Positions 36,612-43,876 of a stretch of 64,000 nt of DNA are shown in pieces. Source of the stretch: Nocardia wallacei (GTDB lineage Bacteria; Actinomycetota; Actinomycetes; Mycobacteriales; Mycobacteriaceae). The first letter of the stretch is position 1, and each line of letters begins with the position of its first letter. The notes beneath the pieces were generated by a model. The model did no database searches, was not told the origin of the DNA, and was given only the letters and a program-made list of their open reading frames with translations. Location of the stretch: positions 16,430-80,429 of the forward strand of contig NZ_JARWOP010000137.1 of NCBI RefSeq assembly GCF_029868745.1, read 5' to 3'. A program made the translations under genes and the position numbers.

Positions 36612-37739
36612 ATGAACAGCACGGAGATTCAGCCCTTCCACATCGACATCCCGCAGTCGGACGTCGATGACCTGCGTCGGCGGCTGGCCGAGACCCGCTG
36701 GCCCGCACAGCTTCCCGGCTCCGGCCGCAGTCGGGGCGTACCTGTCGCCGAGGTACGCGAGCTGGCCCGGCACTGGGGCGCCGCGTTCGACTGGCGCGCA
36801 CAGGAGCGGCGGCTCAACGAGTTTCCGCAATACCGCACCGAAATCGACGGTACGGCAGTGCATTTCCTGCACGTGCGCGCCGCGGATCCGGAGGCGCTGC
36901 CCCTGGTGCTGAACCACGGGTGGCCGAATTCCATCGCGGAATTCACCGAGCTGATCGGGAGACTGACCGATCCCCACGGCGACGCCGCGGCGCAGGCCTT
37001 CCACGTGGTGGTGCCGTCGGTCCCGGGATTCGGCTTCTCCGACGCGCCACACGACACGGGCTGGACCGTCGAGCGCGTCGCCTCGATGTGGGCGCGGCTC
37101 ATGGCCCGGCTCGGCTACGACCGCTACCTGGTGCAGGGCGGCGACCTGGGCAGCTATGTGGCCACGGCGCTGGCGGAGGCGGCGCCGGAACATGTCGCGG
37201 GGCTGTATATCACCGGCGGCCTGGGCTTTCCGACCGAGGCCGACGTGCCGGAGCTGACCGACGCGGAGCGCGCGGCGTACGACGCCATGATGTCGGCGGA
37301 CTGGGTGAACGGCGTCGACCACCACGCGCTGTTGCGGTCGGCGCCGCAGACCTTCGACTTCGGCTGGAGCGATTCGCCGGCGGCGGCGCTGGCCTGGATG
37401 CGGCAGAAGTTCCACGATTTCAGCGCCGCCGGCGCGCTCGCCGACGCGATAGACCGCGACGCCTTCCTGACGAATCTGAGCGTCTACTGGTTCACGCGCT
37501 CGTTCGGCACCTCGGCATGGCCGTATTACGAGAGCACCGGCTTCGCCTGGCCGCGGGGTTCGGCAGCGGTGCCGACCGGCGTGTACAGCGGCCCGCCCGG
37601 CATCCGGCGGCTCGCCGAACGCACCGCGAAGGTCGTGCACTGGCCGGAGGACAACCCGTCGGGCCATCACTTCATCGCCATGGACCGACCCGACGCGTAC
37701 GCCGCCGACCTGCGGAGATTCGTCGCGGCCAGCGGGTAA
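36612..37739 (+). CDS. Epoxide hydrolase with N-terminal EHN domain
   Basis: 375 residues. The EHN lid segment comes first (PFHIDIPQSDVDDLRRRLAE), then the hydrolase core: NHGWPNSIAEF (oxyanion loop), PGFGFSDAP, LVQGGDLGSYVATAL with nucleophile Asp, and PSGHHFIAMDRPDAY with His. It opens epoxides to diols, in line with microsomal-type epoxide hydrolases. ATG 36612 gives MNSTEIQPFHID. A convergent acyl-CoA dehydrogenase gene follows across a hairpin. Confidence 0.85.
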   Translation: MNSTEIQPFHIDIPQSDVDDLRRRLAETRWPAQLPGSGRSRGVPVAEVRELARHWGAAFDWRAQERRLNEFPQYRTEIDGTAVHFLHVRAADPEALPLVLNHGWPNSIAEFTELIGRLTDPHGDAAAQAFHVVVPSVPGFGFSDAPHDTGWTVERVASMWARLMARLGYDRYLVQGGDLGSYVATALAEAAPEHVAGLYITGGLGFPTEADVPELTDAERAAYDAMMSADWVNGVDHHALLRSAPQTFDFGWSDSPAAALAWMRQKFHDFSAAGALADAIDRDAFLTNLSVYWFTRSFGTSAWPYYESTGFAWPRGSAAVPTGVYSGPPGIRRLAERTAKVVHWPEDNPSGHHFIAMDRPDAYAADLRRFVAASG

Positions 37740-37756
37740 CCGGCCGTCTCGAGGTA

Positions 37757-37798
37757 AATCTTCCTATATCTAGTCAGATCATTAGATATAGGAAGATT
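37757..37798. terminator. AT-rich 16-bp perfect stem-loop between convergent genes
   Basis: Arms AATCTTCCTATATCTA and TAGATATAGGAAGATT (16 bp each) are exact reverse complements with a 10-base loop. It lies between the ends of the epoxide hydrolase and fadE10 genes and is markedly AT-rich for this genome. A bidirectional terminator is likely, although it lacks a U tract. Confidence 0.6.
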
Positions 37799-37801
37799 GC
37801 C

Positions 37802-39757
37802 CTACGGCGCCGCTCCCGCGCGGGTCGACGGCAGGAACGGAGTCAACAGGTTCTGCTCGGTGGACGGGCCGAACTGCCATTCGGCGATCCACGGGCCGGT
37901 GCCCTCGCTCGGGTCGGACACACCCTCCTCGAGCCATTGGTACCGGCCGTCGAGCACCCCGCGGGCCACCGCGGTGTCGGCCTCGTCGGTGTTGTCCCAC
38001 AACTCGTCGAACAGGCGCTCGATGCGCAGGCGCGACTGCTTGCAGAAGGTGTCGGCCAGTTCCTCGGCCGCCGCGGCCTCGGCTCCGTCCGCCACGCGCA
38101 GCGCCCGCGCCCGGACGCAGGCCGCCGACATCGCGAACAGTTCGGCGCCGATGTCGACGATGCGCCCCAGGAAACCTTGCCGGTACTCGAGTTTCGCCTG
38201 CCAGCGGCCCATGGCGTACATCAGCGACCGGGCCTGCTTGCGCGACATCCGCTCGACGAACCGGACATGCTTGGCCAGCGGCCCGAACTCGGCGTAGGTC
38301 GCCGGCACCGACCCCGCGCCGACGGCCAGCTGCGGGAACCACTTGGCGTAGAAGCCGCCCGCGCCGACGGCCGCCTTCGCTTTGGCTTTGAATTCCGCGT
38401 TGCGATCGACCAGGGCGCCGGCGGCGGCCATGTGCGCGTCGGCCATCTCGCGGGCGATCAGCAGCCGCATGATCTCGCTGGACCCCTCGAAGATTCGGTT
38501 GATCCGCAGGTCGCGGACCAATTGCTCGGCGGCGACCGCCCGCTCGCCGCGCGCCCGCAGCGACGCCGCCGTCTCGTAACCGCGCCCGCCGCGGATCTGC
38601 ACCAGCTCGTCGGCGATCCGGCAGCTCATCTCCGAGGCCCACAGCTTGGCCAGCGCGGCCTCGATGCGGATGTCGTTGCGGTCCTCGTCGCACATGGTGC
38701 CGGACAGGTCCAGCGCCGCCTCGAGCGCGAAGGTCGTCGCGGCGATGTAGGACAGCTTCGCGCCGACCGCGGCGTGCTCGCCGACCGGGCGGCCCCACTG
38801 CACCCGGGCGGCCGACCATTCCCGGGCGATCTTCAGCGACCACTTGGCCGCGGCCGTGCACAGCGCCGGAATCGCGAGGCGGCCCGCGTTGAGCGTGGTG
38901 AGCGCGATCTTGAGACCGTCACCCTCGCGACCGATCAAGTTGGCCTTGGGCACTCGCACGTCGTGCATGCGGGTGACACCGTTCTCGATACCGCGCAGGC
39001 CCATGAACGCGTTGCGCCGTTCGACGGTGATGCCGGGGGAGTCGGCCTCGACCACGAACGCGGAGATGCCGCCGCGGCGTCCTTCACCGCGCGGCACCCG
39101 GGCCATCACGACGAGCAGTTCCGCGACCACGCCGTTGGTGGTCCACAGCTTGACGCCGTTGAGCAGGTAGGCCTCGCCGTCCTCGGTCGGCGTCGCGGTG
39201 CATGCCATGCGGGCCGGATCCGAACCCACATCGGGCTCGGTGAGCAGGAAGGCGCTCACCGCGCCGCGCGCGCAGCGCGGCAGGAATTCGCGCTTCTGCT
39301 CCGGCGTGCCCGCCAACTTCAACGGCTCCGGCACGCCGATCGACTGATGCGCCGACAGCAGCACGCCCAGGCTCGGGTGCGCCGACCCGACGACCATCAA
39401 CGCCTTGTTGTACCCGACCTGCGACAGGCCCTGCCCGCCGTACTCCTCGGGAATCTTGAGCCCGAAACAGCCGAGTTCGGCCAGGCCGCGGACGTATTCG
39501 GCGGGGATCTTCGCCGTCTCCTCGATCACGTCGCCGTCGATCGTGTCGACGTAGGCGCGCAGCCGGTCCAGATAGGCCGCGGTCTTGGCGCTGTCCTGCG
39601 CCGACGGCTGCGGGTACGGGTGGATCAGGTCGAGCCGGAACCGGCCGAGGAACATCTCCTTCGCGAAAGACGGCTTCGCCCAGGTGGTTTCGCGGGATTC
39701 TTCGACGAGAGCGCGGGCCTGTTCTTCGGTGGCGTCTACTTTCGCGGTGGCCGTCAT
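37802..39757 (-). CDS. fadE10: Acyl-CoA dehydrogenase, FadE10-like
   Basis: 651 residues, long for the family because of a C-terminal extension like that of very-long-chain acyl-CoA dehydrogenases. LLTEPDVGSDPARM (FAD-binding), KLWTTNGVVAELLVV, RNDIRIEAALAKLWASEM and the catalytic-base region RINRIFEGSSEIMRLL are present. Sequence features such as GLAELGCFGLKIPEEYGGQG match mycobacterial FadE10. It should carry out the first step of beta-oxidation of a long acyl chain. ATG 39757 has GGAGG 5 bases upstream. Confidence 0.9.
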   Translation of the reverse strand: MTATAKVDATEEQARALVEESRETTWAKPSFAKEMFLGRFRLDLIHPYPQPSAQDSAKTAAYLDRLRAYVDTIDGDVIEETAKIPAEYVRGLAELGCFGLKIPEEYGGQGLSQVGYNKALMVVGSAHPSLGVLLSAHQSIGVPEPLKLAGTPEQKREFLPRCARGAVSAFLLTEPDVGSDPARMACTATPTEDGEAYLLNGVKLWTTNGVVAELLVVMARVPRGEGRRGGISAFVVEADSPGITVERRNAFMGLRGIENGVTRMHDVRVPKANLIGREGDGLKIALTTLNAGRLAIPALCTAAAKWSLKIAREWSAARVQWGRPVGEHAAVGAKLSYIAATTFALEAALDLSGTMCDEDRNDIRIEAALAKLWASEMSCRIADELVQIRGGRGYETAASLRARGERAVAAEQLVRDLRINRIFEGSSEIMRLLIAREMADAHMAAAGALVDRNAEFKAKAKAAVGAGGFYAKWFPQLAVGAGSVPATYAEFGPLAKHVRFVERMSRKQARSLMYAMGRWQAKLEYRQGFLGRIVDIGAELFAMSAACVRARALRVADGAEAAAAEELADTFCKQSRLRIERLFDELWDNTDEADTAVARGVLDGRYQWLEEGVSDPSEGTGPWIAEWQFGPSTEQNLLTPFLPSTRAGAAP

Positions 39758-39936
39758 GCTGTCCTCCATCGGACGTGATCAGAATCACATTCGAGTGTAG
39801 GAGGGTTTGTTACCCGCCGGTAGAGGTGCGAACGGCACCGTTTCGGCATCGTGTACATAACGGCAGGTTCGCGCGGTTAACGCGCTGGAAATCCCTATCG
39901 ACAACCGGGCAGGAACGGATTTCCCCGGGAGACATG

Positions 39937-40893
39937 ATGTCCACGATCGCACTACGCGCCGCCGACTTCGACGGTCACCATGTCACCGTCTGCGCGGACG
40001 ACGGCACACCGCTCGCCGCGCGCGTGTTCGGCTCCGACACCGCACCGCTGACCGTCGTCTTCGTGCACGGCCACTGCCTGCGCACCGAATCCTGGTCGTT
40101 CCTGCGGGAGCAGTTGCGGCGGCAGTGGGGCGAGGGCACCCGCATGGTGTTCTACGACCATCGCGGGCACGGCGAGTCGGGCTCGGCCGATCCGGACACC
40201 TACACCATCGATCAGCTCGGCCACGACCTCGACGCCGTACTGCGCACCGTCGCCCCGTCCGGTCCCGTGGTGCTGGTCGGGCATTCGATGGGCGCGATGG
40301 TGGTGCTGGCCTACGCCCGGCTGTTCCCGGCGGCGGTGGGCTCCCGCATCGTCGGCATCGGACTGCTGGCCGCGGCGGCCGGCGGCCTGACCACCGTGGG
40401 CCTGGCGCGCTTCCTGAACCGGCACGCGGTCAGCTCGCTGCGGGCCGCCGTACGCCGCGCGCCGCGGCTGATGCAGACGTCGAAGCGGTTGTCCCGCAGG
40501 GTCTTCGAGCCGATGGTGCGCGAGGCCGGGTTCGGAACGCGCAAGGTGAACCCGCACATGGCCGCGATCGCGACCGCGATGCTCAACGACACGCCGCTGC
40601 TGACCATGACCAGCTTCCTCGACTCGCTGATCCGCTTCGACGAGAACGCGACCCTGCGGCTGCTGTCCGATCTGCCGACGCTGGTGCTGGCCGGGTCGGC
40701 CGACATCATGATCCCCTTCGCGCACTCGGTGGTGCTGGCCTCCCAGCTCAGCGGCGCCGAACTGGTCCGCCTGGACGGCGCCGGGCACAGCGTGATCCTC
40801 GAACGCGCCGAGGAGGTGGCGGCCGCGGTGGCGGCGCTGGTCGAACGGGCCGTCGGCGTCGACCGCGGCGCGGCCTATGCCGCAGCGGGCTGA
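39937..40893 (+). CDS. Alpha/beta hydrolase
   Basis: 318 residues with FVHGHCLRTESW (oxyanion loop), FYDHRGHGES, nucleophile elbow LVGHSMGAMV with Ser, LVLAGSADIMIPF with the acid and DGAGHSVILERAEE with His. Serine-type, so an esterase or lipase; an insertion around residues 165-215 forms the lid. No signal peptide. Two ATGs are adjacent; the second (39937) has better spacing to GGGAG. It is divergent from fadE10. Confidence 0.8.
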   Translation: MSTIALRAADFDGHHVTVCADDGTPLAARVFGSDTAPLTVVFVHGHCLRTESWSFLREQLRRQWGEGTRMVFYDHRGHGESGSADPDTYTIDQLGHDLDAVLRTVAPSGPVVLVGHSMGAMVVLAYARLFPAAVGSRIVGIGLLAAAAGGLTTVGLARFLNRHAVSSLRAAVRRAPRLMQTSKRLSRRVFEPMVREAGFGTRKVNPHMAAIATAMLNDTPLLTMTSFLDSLIRFDENATLRLLSDLPTLVLAGSADIMIPFAHSVVLASQLSGAELVRLDGAGHSVILERAEEVAAAVAALVERAVGVDRGAAYAAAG

Positions 40894-40943
40894 AACGAAC
40901 AATTTTCGAATCGACACGAGCGCTCGCGCCGAAGATCACGTAC

Positions 40944-40976
40944 TGTGTTGTAGATCACGATGTGCGGTCTGTCACA
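40944..40976 (+). promoter_or_regulatory. Two tandem CRP-like sites
   Basis: TGTGTTGTAGATCACG (40944-40959) and TGTGCGGTCTGTCACA (40961-40976) both resemble the CRP/GlxR consensus TGTGA-N6-TCACA, with two and one mismatches. They lie 20-52 bp before the ATG of the small gene at 40996. Confidence 0.45.
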
Positions 40977-40995
40977 CGGGCTCGAGGAGGTTTCG

Positions 40996-41286
40996 ATGAC
41001 ACGCAGCGAGATTGCTGAGCTGCACTTCGCCGTGGGCCAGCTCCGGCAATGCCTGGGCGCACTGCGGTCCCACTACGGAGACGCCAACTCCGTGCGGCGA
41101 CTGGAGAACGACCTCGAGCGCCTCACCATAGACGCGGACGAATTCGAGAAGTCGCCCCCGCCCGAGGTTGCCGAGCGACGCGAGCAAGAGGTCATCTACG
41201 TCCCGGACAGCAAGTCCGACGAGGCCGCCTGGATGGGCGCGCAGGACGAGGGCCTGGGCTTCCACTCCCGCCCCCGCACGAAGTAA
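40996..41286 (+). CDS. Conserved small acidic protein, function unknown
   Basis: 96 residues. The N-terminal half is helical (ELHFAVGQLRQCLGALRSHY, then RRLENDLERLTIDADEFE), the rest is charged and probably disordered. No signal or membrane part. GAGGAGG precedes ATG 40996. I do not recognise its function; the pattern of a short helical protein behind CRP-like sites suggests conditional expression. Confidence 0.65.
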   Translation: MTRSEIAELHFAVGQLRQCLGALRSHYGDANSVRRLENDLERLTIDADEFEKSPPPEVAERREQEVIYVPDSKSDEAAWMGAQDEGLGFHSRPRTK

Positions 41287-41353
41287 TAGTTCGGTCCGCA
41301 GCGCGAGTCGGGGCGCCCGGCTCGCGTACGAGTAGTTCCGGCACGGTGCTGCT

Positions 41354-42526
41354 TCAGGCGCGGTGACGGCCCGAGCGGCGGCTCCGCAGGCCGTGGAATC
41401 GCGCTCCCCTGGGGGTATTCGCCGCCGGTGCGGCCGCCGACGACTCGAACAGCATCGCGACCCCGCGGTCAGCCGCCGAGTCCGCGGCGACCAGCGCGTA
41501 CGCGCCACCTCGCCGGGCCAGCTCGTGCAGCAGGGTGGCCGTCATCCGAGCGCCGGTCGCCGCGCCCGGATCGCCCAGGGCCAGCGCGCCGCCGTTGACG
41601 TTCACCGTGTCGAGGTCGTGCCGGCCGAAGTGCCGGGTCAGCGCGAGCACCTCGACCGCCGACCGTTCCGCCACCTCCAGCAGATCGATGTCGTCGAGCG
41701 AGAGGCCGTTGCGCGACAACAGTTTCGCGACCGCCGCGGCGACGGCGGGCGTGCTGCCGTCGGTGCCCGCCGCCGCCCAGTCGGTCACGTAGGCGAGCGG
41801 CTCCAGCCCGAGATCGACCAGCCGGTCCTCGGCCACCAACAGGCAGGCCGCGGCGCCCGCGCCGGGCACGCCGACGGCGGCCGCGGTGAGCACGCCGCCG
41901 GGCAGCAGCGGGGCCAGGCTCGTCAGCGCGCGAGTCGACATATCGGCGCGCGACTGCTCGTCGCGACCCACCAGATGCGGTACGGCGCTTTCGGATCGGT
42001 GCCGCAACTCGTCCGGCGCGGCGGCCACCACCGGAACGATCTCGGCGTCGAAGATCCCCTGCCGCCAGGCGCGGGCGGCGCGGCGACGGCTGCCCAGCGC
42101 GAACTCGTCGGAGTCGGTGCGCTCGAGGTGATACCGCTCGGCCAGGCGCTCGGCATGCGCCGGATCGGCGGCGGCGAGCGCGGTTTCGGCGGGAACGGTG
42201 TCGTGCACGCCCCCGGCGACCACCACGGCCGCGGTCTCGGCGTGCACCATCGTGGCGGCGACGATCAGGGCTGACAGGCCGTCGCCGGCTCCCACCTCGA
42301 AACCGGCCAGGGCGGACGGCAATCCGGCACCGAGCGCGGCGGGGCGGGCGACGCCGGGCGGACCCGCCAGCACCACCTCGTCGACGCGGGCGACGTCGAG
42401 TTCCGCGCGACCGACGGCACCGGCGATCGCGGCCGCGGCCAGTCGCCACGGCGGCACGGCCGCCACCGCGCCACCGGCGAACCCGCTCGGCGTGCGCACC
42501 GGCGACACGATCGCCGCTCTCCTCAT
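41354..42526 (-). CDS. Thiolase-fold protein lacking all catalytic residues
   Basis: 390 residues with the thiolase scaffold recognisable: AAIVSPVRTPSGF at the start, RYHLERTDSDEFALGSRRRA, VNVNGGALALGDPGAATGAR and a final GVAMLFE. The nucleophilic Cys region reads VGAGDGLSAL (Ala80), the NEAFA segment EVAERSA (Ala286), the GHP His is Asp319, and the terminal catalytic Cys region reads AADSAADRG. So it cannot be an ordinary acetyl-CoA acetyltransferase. It may be a structural partner or bind acyl-CoA. ATG at 42526 with AAGGAG. It is divergent from sdh1 across 424 bp. Confidence 0.78.
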   Translation of the reverse strand: MRRAAIVSPVRTPSGFAGGAVAAVPPWRLAAAAIAGAVGRAELDVARVDEVVLAGPPGVARPAALGAGLPSALAGFEVGAGDGLSALIVAATMVHAETAAVVVAGGVHDTVPAETALAAADPAHAERLAERYHLERTDSDEFALGSRRRAARAWRQGIFDAEIVPVVAAAPDELRHRSESAVPHLVGRDEQSRADMSTRALTSLAPLLPGGVLTAAAVGVPGAGAAACLLVAEDRLVDLGLEPLAYVTDWAAAGTDGSTPAVAAAVAKLLSRNGLSLDDIDLLEVAERSAVEVLALTRHFGRHDLDTVNVNGGALALGDPGAATGARMTATLLHELARRGGAYALVAADSAADRGVAMLFESSAAAPAANTPRGARFHGLRSRRSGRHRA

Positions 42527-42821
42527 CGACTCTCCTTCTCGCGCCGCGCTGCCGACAGCTAACTGCCACGCGGCGGTGATCGCATCCGCTGACCGGCGAC
42601 GCCACCGCGCCGAGCGCCCGGCAACCACCGCCGAGACGCGGCCGGGCAGGGGCGGCCGGGCCCGCCGGACACGCAGCCCACCACAGCGTTGTTGCTGGTA
42701 TGTGACGTCGGGACCAGCGCCGACGCGGTGTGAAACGACCCAATTCCGAACATGCGGTGAAAGGCCCTGTGGTCCAGGACAGTTCGTGAGGGTTGCTTAC
42801 GGTTCACTGTCGAGACCGCCA

Positions 42822-42846
42822 CGCCACATGATCAGAAAATGTGGCG
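42822..42846. promoter_or_regulatory. 8-bp inverted repeat in the promoter region of sdh1
   Basis: CGCCACAT (42822-42829) and ATGTGGCG (42839-42846) are exact reverse complements, 9 bases apart, about 100 bp upstream of the leader ORF. It could be an operator or hairpin. Nothing else gene-like is seen in 42527-42950. Confidence 0.45.
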
Positions 42847-42950
42847 CAAATCATAGCCGTCCAGGCGGGTCGATATTGCCGGGACCGGGCGCGGGTCATA
42901 GCAGGGGTGACGTATGGTGCTCACCATCACATTCGATGCCGGAGGTAACG

Positions 42951-42992
42951 ATGACGTTCCACGGGGTAGATCAGCGAGGCATCCTGCAGTGA
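42951..42992 (+). CDS. 13-residue leader ORF before the sdh1 membrane anchor gene
   Basis: MTFHGVDQRGILQ, starting at ATG 42951 with a strong GGAGG 5 bases upstream. Its TGA overlaps the GTG start of the anchor gene (GTGA), so the strong site belongs to the leader and the anchor gene is probably translated by re-initiation. Confidence 0.5.
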   Translation: MTFHGVDQRGILQ

Positions 42993-43819
42993 CCGCAGCA
43001 CCGACACGCGCACCCGAACCGGGCACGGGGGTCTTCAGCGCAACCCGCGCGGCCATTTCCGACCGGACGCTCCGCACCGATCGATGGTGGATCCCACCGC
43101 TGATCACGGTAGTAGGGCTGGGCGCGTTCATCATCTACGCGACCGTGAGAGCCTTTGTGCGCTCGGCCTATTGGGTGGCCGACTACCACTATCTGACGCC
43201 GTTCTACTCACCCTGCGTGAGCACCTCGTGCGTCGAGGGCTCGGCACACTTCGGGCACTGGGTGGACGCGCTGCCGGTATGGATCCCGCTCGGGTTCCTG
43301 GTGCTGCCGTTCCTGCTGCTGTTCCGCCTGACCTGCTACTACTACCGCAAGGCCTACTACCGGGCGGTGTGGTTCTCGCCGCCGGCCTGCGCGGTGGCCG
43401 AGCCGCACGCGAAATACACGGGGGAGACCCGGCTTCCGCTGATCATCCAGAACGCGCACCGCTACTTCTTCTATGTGGCGTGCATCGTCTCGGTGGTCAA
43501 CACCTACGACGCGATCGTCGCCTTCCACGGCAAGTCCGGCGGCTTCGGGTTCGGGCTGGGCAATCTGGTGCTGCTGCTGAATGTGGTGCTGCTGTGGGCG
43601 TACACGCTCTCCTGCCACTCCTGCCGGCACATCGCGGGCGGGCGGCTCAAGCACTTCTCCGCGCATCCGGTCCGGTACTGGTTCTGGACGCAGGTGTCGA
43701 AGCTGAACACCCGCCACATGGCGCTGGCCTGGACGACGCTGGGCACGCTGGTGCTCACCGACTTCTACGTCATGCTCGTCGCCAGCGGCACCCTCACGGA
43801 TCTGCGCTTCGTCGACTGA
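42989..43819 (+). CDS. Succinate dehydrogenase Sdh1 membrane anchor subunit
   Basis: 276 residues, five hydrophobic segments. It is the first subunit in a three-gene order of anchor, flavoprotein, iron-sulfur protein, as in mycobacterial Sdh1 (Rv0249c-Rv0248c-Rv0247c). Conserved Cys/His clusters include SPCVSTSCVEGSAHFGHW and LSCHSCRHIAGG; from memory, mycobacterial Sdh1 carries a membrane-embedded Rieske-type cluster, and these are candidate ligands. GTG at 42989 matches the usual length (about 273) better than the frame opening at 42914. It hands electrons from succinate to menaquinone. Confidence 0.85.
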   Translation: MTAAPTRAPEPGTGVFSATRAAISDRTLRTDRWWIPPLITVVGLGAFIIYATVRAFVRSAYWVADYHYLTPFYSPCVSTSCVEGSAHFGHWVDALPVWIPLGFLVLPFLLLFRLTCYYYRKAYYRAVWFSPPACAVAEPHAKYTGETRLPLIIQNAHRYFFYVACIVSVVNTYDAIVAFHGKSGGFGFGLGNLVLLLNVVLLWAYTLSCHSCRHIAGGRLKHFSAHPVRYWFWTQVSKLNTRHMALAWTTLGTLVLTDFYVMLVASGTLTDLRFVD

Positions 43820-43876
43820 TCCCCGACCTCCCACCACCTCAGCATCTCCCTCTGTCTCCCAGGAGTATTCGGTTCC

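Noticed and set aside
42914..42988. Longer N-terminus of the sdh1 anchor starting at ATG 42914
   Set aside because: No ribosome site in front of it, and the strong site at 42941-42945 serves a different frame; length from GTG 42989 fits the family.
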